Of a stretch of 39,305 nt of DNA, positions 1 to 7,791 are shown piece after piece. The stretch covers positions 1 through 39,305 of the forward strand of contig WGMX01000058.1 of the NCBI GenBank assembly GCA_016124855.1. The letters run 5' to 3'. Positions within the stretch are counted from its first letter, which is position 1; each line of letters opens with the position of its first letter. The translations under genes and the position numbers were made by a program. Under the pieces are notes generated by a model. It saw nothing but the letters and a program-made list of their open reading frames with translations, had not been told where the DNA came from and did not search any database. Origin of the DNA: Anaerolineaceae bacterium (GTDB lineage: Bacteria > Chloroflexota > Anaerolineae > Aggregatilineales > Phototrophicaceae).

Positions 1-5
1 CAATG

Positions 6-32
6 TTGGTGCTTTAGTTTGCCCCGTATAAT
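6..32 (+). promoter_or_regulatory. Possible promoter for the epimerase gene
   Basis: A perfect TATAAT lies at 27-32. The best -35 candidate, TTGGTG at 6-11, has a short 15-bp spacer and only partial match, so this is weak. If real, it leaves a leader of about 125 nt before the epimerase start. Confidence 0.28.
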
Positions 33-163
33 AGCTTTGAATGAGTCTGATGATAGGGGCTGCCTGTGTCCGGCCTGTTTGGGCGCAAAGATTGAACAGC
101 GCTAGAGCGATCACCACACGACATAGCCCTGTATTTTCTTGAATAGCATTGGAGTGAAGTGGA

Positions 164-1210
164 ATGGCTGAACAGAAGTCGTATTTAATAACGGGTGGCG
201 CAGGCTTTTTAGGCATTAACCTTGCCCGTTATCTGCTGGCACGCGGGCATAAAGTAACCTCGCTGGATATTGCCCCGTTTGATTACCCCGAAAAGAGCCA
301 GATCACCGAAATTACCGGTGACATCCGTGACCGTGCCACCGTCGATAAGGCGATGCAGGGCATCAATATTGTGATCCATACAGCGGCGGCGCTGCCCTTG
401 TACAGCGAAGCTGATATTATGTCCACCGATTTACAGGGCACACGCAACATGATTGACTCGGCTTTTAATGCCGGTGTCGAACGCTTTGTGCATGTCTCAT
501 CAACCGCCGTCTATGGCATCCCTGACCATCACCCGCTCTTGGAAACGGATAAACTTGATGGTGTTGGGCCTTACGGCAAAGCCAAGATTGCCGCCGAAGA
601 GGTGTGCTTCGAATATCGCAAGAAGGGCATGTGTGTCCCGGTTATTCGTCCCAAGTCCTTCATCGGGCCGGAACGATTAGGCGTGTTCGCGCTGTTTTAT
701 GATTGGGCGAAGGATGGTCACGGCTTCCCGATGTTGGGCAGCGGCAATAACCGCTATCAACTGCTGGATGTGGAAGACCTATGCGACGCGATTTACCTGA
801 CCTGTACGCTGGATAAAGACGTGGTGAACGACACCTTCAACATCGGTGCGAAGGAATTCACGACCATGAAGGAAGATTATCAGGCGGTGCTGGACTACGC
901 TGGCTTCGGCAAGAAAATCACCGGCTTGCCCGCTGGCCCTGCTATCATGACGCTTCGTATACTGGAAGCTATGAAAATTTCACCGCTGTATAAGTGGGTT
1001 TATGAAACTGCCAGCAAAGACTCCTTTGTCTCGATAGAGAAAGCCGAGAAGGTGCTGGGCTACAAACCCAAGTATTCCAACAAACAAGCCCTCGTCCGCA
1101 ACTATCAGTGGTATAAAGAAAACCTGTCTAAGTTCGAAGGACAGTCCGGTGTCTCGCACCGTGTGCCGTGGAAGCAGGGCATTCTCGGCATTGCCAAGCT
1201 GGTTTTTTAG
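164..1210 (+). CDS. NAD(P)-dependent sugar-nucleotide epimerase/dehydratase (extended SDR)
   Basis: A 348-residue extended short-chain dehydrogenase/reductase, the family of GalE-like epimerases and dehydratases that act on nucleotide sugars in the cytoplasm. Seen: the Rossmann glycine motif TGGAGFLG at residues 10-17, an acidic residue after strand 2 (D35, favouring NAD), the SSTAVYG segment at 112-118 giving the catalytic Ser/Thr, and the YGKAK motif with Y137 and K141. Length is normal for the family. The ATG at 164 has GGAG at 151-154. The gene stands alone and is closed by a good terminator. The C-terminal half, which decides the substrate, does not allow a specific name. A role in surface glycan synthesis is plausible given the two glycan clusters in the window, but it could equally be a steroid-dehydrogenase-like SDR. 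Confidence 0.9.
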   Translation: MAEQKSYLITGGAGFLGINLARYLLARGHKVTSLDIAPFDYPEKSQITEITGDIRDRATVDKAMQGINIVIHTAAALPLYSEADIMSTDLQGTRNMIDSAFNAGVERFVHVSSTAVYGIPDHHPLLETDKLDGVGPYGKAKIAAEEVCFEYRKKGMCVPVIRPKSFIGPERLGVFALFYDWAKDGHGFPMLGSGNNRYQLLDVEDLCDAIYLTCTLDKDVVNDTFNIGAKEFTTMKEDYQAVLDYAGFGKKITGLPAGPAIMTLRILEAMKISPLYKWVYETASKDSFVSIEKAEKVLGYKPKYSNKQALVRNYQWYKENLSKFEGQSGVSHRVPWKQGILGIAKLVF

Positions 1211-1240
1211 TCAATAGTCGCCACTCATCAGACGAGATAC

Positions 1241-1275
1241 AAAAGCCTATCTGAAAACATAGGCTTTTTGTTTTC
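1241..1275 (+). terminator. Rho-independent terminator of the epimerase gene
   Basis: A perfect 10-bp stem, AAAAGCCTAT (1241-1250) with ATAGGCTTTT (1259-1268), and an 8-nt loop, followed by a T-rich tail. It lies 31 nt after the epimerase stop and 46 nt before the stop of the convergent gene. Confidence 0.88.
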
Positions 1276-1320
1276 TGCCTCACCGCCTGAGCTGGAATAC
1301 TGCGCCAACCTCTGGATTGG

Positions 1321-1836
1321 TTAGCAGTCGAATATGAACCAGCAGAACTCATTGCGCCGTTTTTGGTCATCAAGTACGAGTTCCCGGATTTCGTCAGGAA
1401 GCTGCTTGCGCTGCCACTCACATTCTAGGCGACCAACTTCCATCCGTTGGTCTTCAGCGGCTGCCGCGCGTGCCGCCCGAATCGCGTAAGCCGCTGCGCC
1501 TAATTCGTGGGCAGCCACATGGGCTACGGCTGCGGCTTGTCCGGCGGCATAAGCGGCTTCCCTTGCCGCGCCCTTTAACGCTCTTGCCGCGCCCATCGCA
1601 TGTCCGCCTGCGGTACGGGATTGAGTCATGGTAACCTCCCGCCGCGCCCAAGCACGCGCCATCTCAATCGCATGGCGTGGACGGTCGTCATCGGGCTGCA
1701 CCTGTTCGAACAAAGGCAGCACATGCTGCGCGCAGTCCGCCGCCCACACAGCCAGAAGATGGTGATCGGCATCCTGTAAACTGCCGCCGCGCCGCACTGT
1801 GATCAATCGCGGGTCTGGGATCTTGCTAAAAATCAT
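1321..1836 (-). CDS. Imm5-like putative immunity protein (orphan)
   Basis: A 171-residue helical protein resembling the Imm5-type putative immunity family: a leading R-R-G segment, then LLAVWAADCAQHVLPLFE, then a PDDDRPRHAIEMARAW segment, and an alanine-rich helical core of A-A-x-A-A-x-A heptad-like repeats. Such proteins were predicted to protect against polymorphic toxins, but members often occur alone and their action is not proven. The frame opens at TTG 1866, yet the ATG at 1836 has a purine-rich AAAGGGATGG just upstream, so it is preferred. No toxin gene is adjacent; the neighbours are an epimerase and an ArsR regulator. Alanine richness (the AARAAAAE and AAYAAGQAAA stretches) is strong. 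The family match is from memory of the motif, so the exact family number is uncertain. Confidence 0.75.
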   Translation of the reverse strand: MIFSKIPDPRLITVRRGGSLQDADHHLLAVWAADCAQHVLPLFEQVQPDDDRPRHAIEMARAWARREVTMTQSRTAGGHAMGAARALKGAAREAAYAAGQAAAVAHVAAHELGAAAYAIRAARAAAAEDQRMEVGRLECEWQRKQLPDEIRELVLDDQKRRNEFCWFIFDC

Positions 1837-1958
1837 GTATCCATCCCTTTGTATACGGTCTGCCAAACAATATTAGGAGACGCCTGATACGATGTCCAGC
1901 TTTTCCTTTTTTAATGGTCTGACTATCGCGGTACTGGATCCAATCTCGAAGCCGCCTA

Positions 1959-2012
1959 TTGACAAACAGTCTTTATTAGATAAACTTCTAATTAGATACT
2001 CGTCTAATTAGA
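1959..2012 (+). promoter_or_regulatory. Promoter with two palindromic operators for the ArsR-type gene
   Basis: TTGACA at 1959-1964, a 16-bp spacer and TAAACT at 1981-1986 form a promoter. Immediately after the -10 come two copies of the perfect palindrome TCTAATTAGA (1987-1996 and 2003-2012), 16 bp apart. They sit over the expected start of transcription and just before the regulator gene, as expected for autorepression. Confidence 0.72.
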
Positions 2013-2023
2013 AGGTGATTGAA

Positions 2024-2635
2024 ATGAATACAGGACAAAGTGAGGATTTACTGCTGCTCTTAAAAGCAGCCGCCGATGAAAACCGCTTGAAGATGATCGG
2101 TTTGATGAGCGAACGTGCTTATACCGTCAGCGAATTGGCCGCTCTCTTTAACTTGACCGAGCCCACCGTGTCGCACCACATTAGTAAGCTGCATGGGGCA
2201 GGTTTACTGCGCTTGAAGATGGAAGGCAACCAGCGTTTTTACAGCATCAACGAAAAGCGCTTGGCCACTTTGAAAGCCTACGTCAACGGTATCGAAAAAC
2301 TGCCGTCCAGAGCCGAAAAAGTGAAATCAAATACTTCGTGGATTGAAGCGCTGGATTGGAACGAGGCTGATAAAAAGGTGCTGCGCGATTATACGGTTGA
2401 TGGTCGCGTGCCTAACTTGCCCTCCAAAGTCAACAAGTGGTTGGTCATCCTGCGCTGGATAGCCACCAAGTTTGAGCCGGGTAAGCATTACACCGAGAAA
2501 CAGGTCAATGCCATTTTGCGCGAAATCAACGAGGATTATGCGACCGTGCGCCGTTATCTGATTGACTATGGCTATATGCGGCGTGAACTCGGCGGAGGTG
2601 ATTATTGGTTGACACCCGAAAATGAAAAATCCTAA
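2024..2635 (+). CDS. ArsR-family HTH regulator with C-terminal DUF2087
   Basis: A 203-residue transcription regulator. Residues about 5-80 form a winged helix of the ArsR type (AADENRLKMIGLM, then SELAALFNLTEPTVSHHISKL as the recognition unit, then the wing GNQRFYSI). Residues about 120-200 match DUF2087 (LRWIATKF, YTEKQVNAILREI, DYATVRRYLIDYGYMRR), a domain often found with HTH domains whose ligand is unknown. No ArsR-type metal-binding Cys pair is visible, so metal sensing is unlikely. The frame can start at GTG 2015, but ATG 2024 has GAAGGTG six bases upstream and is better. Two palindromes at the promoter suggest that it binds its own operator. Confidence 0.88.
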   Translation: MNTGQSEDLLLLLKAAADENRLKMIGLMSERAYTVSELAALFNLTEPTVSHHISKLHGAGLLRLKMEGNQRFYSINEKRLATLKAYVNGIEKLPSRAEKVKSNTSWIEALDWNEADKKVLRDYTVDGRVPNLPSKVNKWLVILRWIATKFEPGKHYTEKQVNAILREINEDYATVRRYLIDYGYMRRELGGGDYWLTPENEKS

Positions 2636-2638
2636 CCC

Positions 2639-2667
2639 GTAGGGGTTTACCACCGGTAAACCCCTAC
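2639..2667. repeat. GTAGGG-family palindrome
   Basis: A perfect 12-bp inverted repeat (GTAGGGGTTTAC and its complement) around a 5-nt loop, directly after the ArsR-type gene and between two converging genes. There is no clear T-run. It begins like four other intergenic palindromes in this window, so it is listed as a repeat that may also slow transcription. Confidence 0.7.
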
Positions 2668-2722
2668 TGTAAACCGTAATAGTTTCCTTAATGTTGCCTG
2701 TTATCACCTGTTTATCAGGTCA

Positions 2723-4636
2723 TCAAGCACCCAAGAAGCGGCTGTAGAAGGGCTGTTTCGGTTGATCGCTCTGGTTGACCAAACCATAGCCGTTATGCAT
2801 CGTATCCGCCCATCCGTACCAAACGCAGCAGGCCACTTTACCTGAATACAACGTCTTTAGACGACTGATGAAGCCCGTCGCATAATCCGCCACATCATTC
2901 GGTGGATCATTCGGACGGTCTAATACCCCCCACTCGGTAATCCACACTTGTGCTCCTGTCATAACCTTGCTATAGGCATCCACATCGTCATCAATGCTGC
3001 CGAATGGACTATATTTGTTGCCGACTGGCCCACGTCCATACGAATGGCAGGCAATCGCATCTGGTCGAACGCTGCTTGGCATTGCGGCAATCGTTGCCCG
3101 GGCATAACTGGCTCCGTTGAATGGCCCGCCGACATGTCCACCGGTAATGATGTTGACTTTGGTATCGACTGTCCGAATAGCTTTGATCGTTTCGGAAAGT
3201 AAATAGGCGTAGTCCGTTGGCTGCATTGGAACAGCCGCCGAAGCAATATTCATCGGCGTATCTTGCTCGTTCCAAATTTGGTAGGCCGTCACCCATCCGG
3301 TGGAAACAAAACGGGCTGCAATCCGCCGTGCAAAATCGACAAACGTAGTGGTTAGCTGTCGCCATTTGCCGGTGTCCATTTGCGGCCAAACGTAGCCCGC
3401 ACCTTCGCCATAAGTTTGATGTGTCAGCACAAGGATGACCTTAAACCCCGCCTCTGAATAGGCTTTGATATATGGCGCATATAGATTGTAGGCCGCGTCC
3501 AAATCCGTCGAACCCCGATTCATGGATACCGAATACGCAAAGCGCACAAAGCCTGTTCCCTTGAGCCGTGAAGCCGCAGGTTTCCCCAGAGCATGAAGAA
3601 TATCAAGATTGATGCCCGTCATATTCAACGCGTTAAGGCCGCCGGTTTCGTCGGCAATCAGATATTCCGCCGCTGAATAGCCCTCAAGTGTTTGGGGTGA
3701 ACGAATTTTGATCCATTCGTTGGTTCGCCCAACTTTGAGCAGCGTTCGTCCATGTGGCTCAAGTGTCTCGATCCGGTCAAAGGGTGTAAGCTGACCAATG
3801 ACTTTAAAATCCGTTCCCGGACGTTCCCGGATACGCAAACCGGTGACGTTGATTTTGAGCAGCAAACCCTGCCAGTAAATCATCATCGTCGGGTCAACTA
3901 CGTCCGGCAGTAAATAACCGCTTAAGCCTTTACTCGGCTGCTGGACAATGATTTTAATCGTGCCATCCGTGCCAGCATCCGCGATGACATCCCCAATCTT
4001 GACAGTTTGGCCGATGACCACCCGAATATTGTTAAGCTTGGCATAAGTGACCACGTAACTTTGTCCGCTGAGTGTGGTCGATATTTGAATATACTGTCCA
4101 TAACCCAAAGCGTTCGTTACCCGCACTACGCTTGTGACAATCCCCGCCGCCGAAGCCCGTATCGGTGTTCCGGTCGGCGCAAAAATGTCCAAGCCTTCAT
4201 TTTTCTTGCCGTCGATCTGGCTGATGTCATTGAATCCACGCGTAATGCTTGCCGGACGCGCATCAGACGGCCATTCCAGCGTAAAACGGTCATTGATATT
4301 ACCGGGGGTCAATTTTTCGCCGTAGCGATCATTGAGTGTAATACGCTGCTGAAGGATGGCCGCAAGATCATTGGGTGTCGCTGCACGGATGACATCTACT
4401 CGAACAACCATCGGATATACACGCCGGATATGGCTCAGCGCATCATTGCCCACCCATACACCGGGGGCTTGCACAGCCGTGATGTTGCGATAACGGTTAA
4501 GGTCATTACCCGCAGGCGAACGGACGATTACGACGCGGGGAAACGCTTTGGTGTAGGCATCAGTAGCCTTCAGCCAAGTGAGGAAATCGAGTTCGGGCAG
4601 CACAAGTGCGTGGGAAATCGGGGGCGTTGTCGTCAT
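2723..4636 (-). CDS. Degenerate M23-like / SH3b / GH-A-like TIM-barrel protein
   Basis: A 637-residue multidomain protein. Residues 1-115 match nothing I recognise. Residues about 118-240 resemble peptidase M23 (EWPSDARP, ITRGF, GLDIFAPTGTPIRASAAGIV), but the zinc ligands are altered: HxxxD reads NEGLD, YAHL reads YAKL, and the final HxH is absent, so it should not be an active peptidase. Residues 262-326 form an SH3b domain (GLRIRERPGT, EWIKIRS, GYSAAEYL). Residues 338-637 form a GH-A-clan-like barrel with acid/base candidate E457 (YQIWNEQD) and nucleophile candidate E568 (ITEWG). The start at 4636 has GGAGG six bases upstream; the frame extends to 4780 without support. No signal peptide is visible. 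Close paralogues lie at 5620-7173 and 33880-35709. Substrate unknown. Confidence 0.85.
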   Translation of the reverse strand: MTTTPPISHALVLPELDFLTWLKATDAYTKAFPRVVIVRSPAGNDLNRYRNITAVQAPGVWVGNDALSHIRRVYPMVVRVDVIRAATPNDLAAILQQRITLNDRYGEKLTPGNINDRFTLEWPSDARPASITRGFNDISQIDGKKNEGLDIFAPTGTPIRASAAGIVTSVVRVTNALGYGQYIQISTTLSGQSYVVTYAKLNNIRVVIGQTVKIGDVIADAGTDGTIKIIVQQPSKGLSGYLLPDVVDPTMMIYWQGLLLKINVTGLRIRERPGTDFKVIGQLTPFDRIETLEPHGRTLLKVGRTNEWIKIRSPQTLEGYSAAEYLIADETGGLNALNMTGINLDILHALGKPAASRLKGTGFVRFAYSVSMNRGSTDLDAAYNLYAPYIKAYSEAGFKVILVLTHQTYGEGAGYVWPQMDTGKWRQLTTTFVDFARRIAARFVSTGWVTAYQIWNEQDTPMNIASAAVPMQPTDYAYLLSETIKAIRTVDTKVNIITGGHVGGPFNGASYARATIAAMPSSVRPDAIACHSYGRGPVGNKYSPFGSIDDDVDAYSKVMTGAQVWITEWGVLDRPNDPPNDVADYATGFISRLKTLYSGKVACCVWYGWADTMHNGYGLVNQSDQPKQPFYSRFLGA

Positions 4637-4848
4637 GAGTTTCCTCCAGTAGTCGACAAGAAAGCTCTTCCATTGTAGCTGTAAATTGAAAATCGGGAGA
4701 TAACCACCGGGAGATCGACTGATTTTGAAACGAGATTCTAGGCACGCAAGCGAAATCATGGGAGGTTCTGGATACGCCATTACAGGAATGTAATGCTGTT
4801 TATAGGGTTACAGCGCTGAATGTACCTAGCAAAAAGTATAGTGACCCA

Positions 4849-4899
4849 TTGACGATATATCGTTATCAGGGTATCTTAAAGACATATCGCGATATATCG
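4849..4899 (+). promoter_or_regulatory. Promoter and paired operators of the PadR gene
   Basis: TTGACG at 4849-4854, a 17-bp spacer and TATCTT at 4872-4877 form the promoter. The palindrome ACGATATATCGT (4852-4863) overlaps the -35, and a second site (ATATCGCGATATATCG, 4884-4899) lies just past the -10. The shared core CGATATATCGTTA recurs 37 bp apart, an arrangement expected for PadR self-repression. Confidence 0.75.
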
Positions 4900-4916
4900 T
4901 TAACTATGGAGACACA

Positions 4917-5534
4917 ATGTTTAAATTTCACGAGTTCTTCAATCGGGATGACCACGATCATGATTTTGATATGGGTGGTCATCGTCACAAGCGCAAGCAA
5001 TTTGCCAAACACATGCGTGGTCGCGGCCCATTCGGGCACGATTTTGGCGGAGGCGGACGCAAGCGCCATCGACGCGGTGATATTAAGTTCATTCTGTTGG
5101 AACTGATCAAGGAACAGCCGCGTCATGGCTACGAGCTCATCAAGGTGTTGGAAGAACGCTACGGTGGCTTCTATCGTCCAAGTCCGGGAACCATTTACCC
5201 CACACTTCAACTGTTGGAAGATGAAGGTAATTTAATCAGCGAAACAGTTGACGGAAAGCGGGTTTATAAAATCACTTCTGCCGGTGAAACGCTGCTCGAA
5301 CAGCATAAACAGGACATCGGGGATGAACGTTTCGGGTTTGGGATGCGCGGCGAACCGAATTGGCAAGACCGGTCTGACCTTCGCCACAGCGCGATGGCTC
5401 TCCTCGAAACCTTAATGCAAGCAGGGCGTTATGGCTCGCCGGAGCAGGTCAAGGCCATTCAGGAACTGCTCACCAAAGCCAACCAAGACGCGCATCAGAT
5501 TCTGGCCGGAGGCAGCAAGTCCGATACGGTGTAG
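4917..5534 (+). CDS. PadR-family transcriptional regulator with His/Gly-rich N-terminal extension
   Basis: A 205-residue regulator. Residues about 55-130 are a PadR winged helix: GDIKFILLELIKEQPRHGYE, then the hallmark SPGTIYPTLQLLEDEG, then the wing KRVYKITSAGE. The C-terminal part (about 150-200) is helical and probably dimerises. The first 52 residues are unusual: they hold a DDHDHDFDMGGHRHKR cluster and a GGGG linker, rich in His and Asp, and could bind a metal; that is inference. The ATG at 4917 has TGGAG five bases upstream. Two palindromes overlap the promoter. It lies between two minus-strand genes for paralogous GH-like proteins but is divergent only from the 2723-4636 gene, a candidate target. 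Confidence 0.92.
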   Translation: MFKFHEFFNRDDHDHDFDMGGHRHKRKQFAKHMRGRGPFGHDFGGGGRKRHRRGDIKFILLELIKEQPRHGYELIKVLEERYGGFYRPSPGTIYPTLQLLEDEGNLISETVDGKRVYKITSAGETLLEQHKQDIGDERFGFGMRGEPNWQDRSDLRHSAMALLETLMQAGRYGSPEQVKAIQELLTKANQDAHQILAGGSKSDTV

Positions 5535-5558
5535 CCGTCTCTGCACAAAATTGCGTTC

Positions 5559-5585
5559 GTAGGGGCGGAACATGCTCCGCCCTCT
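5559..5585. repeat. GTAGGG-family palindrome, possible bidirectional terminator
   Basis: GTAGGGGCGGA followed by a short loop and TCCGCCC, then a T-rich stretch. It sits in the 85-nt gap between the converging PadR and GH-like genes, so it may end transcription from the left. Related to the palindromes near 2639, 11710, 12683 and 13464. Confidence 0.68.
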
Positions 5586-5619
5586 ATTTTCGTTTCCATG
5601 CTGTCCGATGCCGTTGCAA

Positions 5620-7173
5620 CTACAAAGTAACAAACTTTTGATAAAGCGGCTGCTTCGGTTGATCGTTACTGCCGACTAAACCATAACCATTGTCCATGCC
5701 GTCCGCCCACGCATACCACATCGCAGCGGCCACCTGACTTGGAAACTGTGTTTTAATGATATTCACGAAGCCTGTCGCGTAAGTCGTAACATCGGCAATG
5801 ACACTGTTATCACCTTGGCGGTCTAAGACACCCCACTCGGTGAACCAGATCGGTTTACCGGGCATGATGGCACTGTATTTACGGATTTCCTCTTCTAACG
5901 GGCCGAAGTTGCTAAACTTATGACCACTGACACCGCGTCCGTAAGGATGTGAAGCAATACCATCGGGGCGAACATCGGCAGGCATAGCAGCCAGAGTTGC
6001 ACGGGCATAAGCCCCGCCTGCATCCGGCCCACCAGTATGACCACCGGTAATGATGGCTGTTTTGGAGTCCACACTGCGGATGGCGCGGATAGTTTGTGTC
6101 AGCATATTGGCGTAATCTTTAGCGGGAATGGGTACTGCGGCACGGGCAATAGCCGGTGGTGTATCCTGTTCATTCCAAATTTGATAGGCTTGCACCAAGC
6201 CTGTGCCCGCGAATAGAGCGGCGGTGCGCTTGGCAAAATCGGCATATTTTGGAATGAAGTCGTTCCACCGTCCCGTATCCATTTGCGGCCAGTTATAACC
6301 TGCACCTTCGCCATACAGTTGATGGGTAAAGACCATCAGCACCTTGATGCCTGCATTCACATACGGTTGCAGGAATGGGCGCACGCGGTTGAAGGTCGCG
6401 TTGACATCCGTATTGCCATAGGTATTGTTGGCAGGGTTATTCGAGACATTGAATTTGACACGTATCCAACCGATGCCTTTGAGACGGTCAGCGCTGGGAT
6501 GTCCAAGCGGATTGTTCATATCGAGGTTCATACCCGTGATACCCGTTAACGCGGGTACAGGCGCAGGTATCGGGAACGGCCCCGTATACTCTTGATAAAA
6601 TTGGGCAGCGCTAAAACCGCTAATGCCGGACTGTGTGCGCACATTGATCCACTCGCCGTTCACACCAATTTTCTTGCGCGCGGCATCAATGGGTTCGATC
6701 ACCTCTAGAATATCACCCGTACCCACAGACATAAGGGGAGTGCCGTCAACCGGCTTCTCGCGAATGCGAATGCCATTTTGGGTCGGCGAAAGATACAGTT
6801 TGTCTTTGGGTGCGCCGGGGGTAGGGGCTGGCGCGGGCGCAGGTGTGGAAGGCAGAAGTGGAGTAGGATCAATCGTTTGTCGAACGGCGAGACTAATATC
6901 TGGCCCTGCCGATTCGCCAAGTGCGTCGCCTGCGTTGACGGATTGACCAACCGCTGCCGTAACTTTTCGCAGATTGCTATAAATGACAAGGTAGCTGCCA
7001 GATACAATTTCGATACGGTCTGCGGTTGCTACGGCGACTTGTCCCGCCGCTGCCGCTTTGATGACTGCACCGGCTGTTGCCGCGATTTTGACGACACCGC
7101 TAGCGGCATCATACGGAACGGTGACCTTTCCCGAATCAGAGGGCCATTGTAAAACAAAATTCGAACCACCCAT
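5620..7173 (-). CDS. Degenerate M23-like / Pro-rich linker / SH3b / GH-A-like TIM-barrel protein
   Basis: A 517-residue paralogue of the protein at 2723-4636. Residues 5-100 retain the shape of an M23 fold (LQWPSD, AAAAGQVAVA, YLVIYSNLRK, VGQSVNAGDALG) but no zinc ligands. A PAPAPAPTPGAP linker covers 109-122. An SH3b domain follows (GIRIREKP, EWINVRT, GFSAAQFY; about 132-195). The barrel covers 212-517 with E335 (AYQIWNEQD) and E446 (WFTEWGV) as the likely catalytic pair; the segments YGEGAGYNWPQMDTGRW, HPYGRG and WYAWADGMDNGYGLV are shared with both paralogues. The frame opens at GTG 7182, but ATG 7173 fits the upstream AAGGGG better. No signal peptide is apparent, which is odd for an SH3b protein. 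Enzyme activity and substrate are unknown. Confidence 0.85.
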   Translation of the reverse strand: MGGSNFVLQWPSDSGKVTVPYDAASGVVKIAATAGAVIKAAAAGQVAVATADRIEIVSGSYLVIYSNLRKVTAAVGQSVNAGDALGESAGPDISLAVRQTIDPTPLLPSTPAPAPAPTPGAPKDKLYLSPTQNGIRIREKPVDGTPLMSVGTGDILEVIEPIDAARKKIGVNGEWINVRTQSGISGFSAAQFYQEYTGPFPIPAPVPALTGITGMNLDMNNPLGHPSADRLKGIGWIRVKFNVSNNPANNTYGNTDVNATFNRVRPFLQPYVNAGIKVLMVFTHQLYGEGAGYNWPQMDTGRWNDFIPKYADFAKRTAALFAGTGLVQAYQIWNEQDTPPAIARAAVPIPAKDYANMLTQTIRAIRSVDSKTAIITGGHTGGPDAGGAYARATLAAMPADVRPDGIASHPYGRGVSGHKFSNFGPLEEEIRKYSAIMPGKPIWFTEWGVLDRQGDNSVIADVTTYATGFVNIIKTQFPSQVAAAMWYAWADGMDNGYGLVGSNDQPKQPLYQKFVTL

Positions 7174-7253
7174 ATAAAACACCCCTTAATAGTACATAAT
7201 TATTTAGTGACGTGCCGAATAGTTCAGACAGTAAATGAAAATTATTGGTTAAA

Positions 7254-7736
7254 TTAAGTGTATTTGAGTTTGTCTTTGAACACATTGATTTCGGCAGAAT
7301 GTTCGCGCTTGTGACCGTAAAAGCTGTAAACAATATAATCGTCCAGCGAGTATTCCGCGCCGTACCACGGCAGCGTACCGACCTGCGACCACGTTGCCGG
7401 GGCTATTTTGGGAACGACCTGTTCCTGATTGTAGGTGAAGGTGTCGATGTACTCAGCAAGCACTTCCTCAGCACTAAGAGCTTTGCGAGAAGCGGCCTGT
7501 GTATCGTTAATATCAGGACGAGCCATCTGTGGCAGGAGATTGAATTCGATTTTGAGGTCAGCAAATGGAGACAGCACTTCTGTTAACACATGTTCATAGA
7601 ATGCCAGATGTCCGATGATGTCCTTGACCGACCAAACGCCGCATACGCCGCCCTCATTCCACTGATCAAGCGGCAGCCCGTCAATGGTGCGCGTAACAAA
7701 TGTATGCCCGTATTTCAATACATCTGTGGGGTTCAT
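7254..7736 (-). CDS. DinB/YfiT-like four-helix protein
   Basis: A 160-residue protein with the look of the DinB/YfiT superfamily, four-helix bundles that bind a divalent metal through three His and often act in thiol-dependent transfer or detoxification. Seen: GVWSVKDIIGHLAFYEHV, typical of helix 2 with the first His, and FYGHKREHSAEI near the C-terminus with the remaining His residues. An upstream in-frame ATG at 7751 lies inside the ribosome-binding site, so the start is set at 7736 behind GAGGAGGG. It follows the ferric-reductase-like gene by 55 nt on the same strand and may be co-transcribed. Substrate unknown. Confidence 0.82.
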   Translation of the reverse strand: MNPTDVLKYGHTFVTRTIDGLPLDQWNEGGVCGVWSVKDIIGHLAFYEHVLTEVLSPFADLKIEFNLLPQMARPDINDTQAASRKALSAEEVLAEYIDTFTYNQEQVVPKIAPATWSQVGTLPWYGAEYSLDDYIVYSFYGHKREHSAEINVFKDKLKYT

Positions 7737-7791
7737 AATTTCCCTCCTCATTGTTAATGTAAGGCAAAAGTCAAAGACTGACCCTTAATTT

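Noticed and set aside
4007..4678. A 223-codon plus-strand frame opposite the M23-like part of the 2723-4636 gene
   Set aside because: The minus strand carries recognisable M23-like and unique-region sequence there; the plus-strand product is Arg/Cys-rich without family signal.
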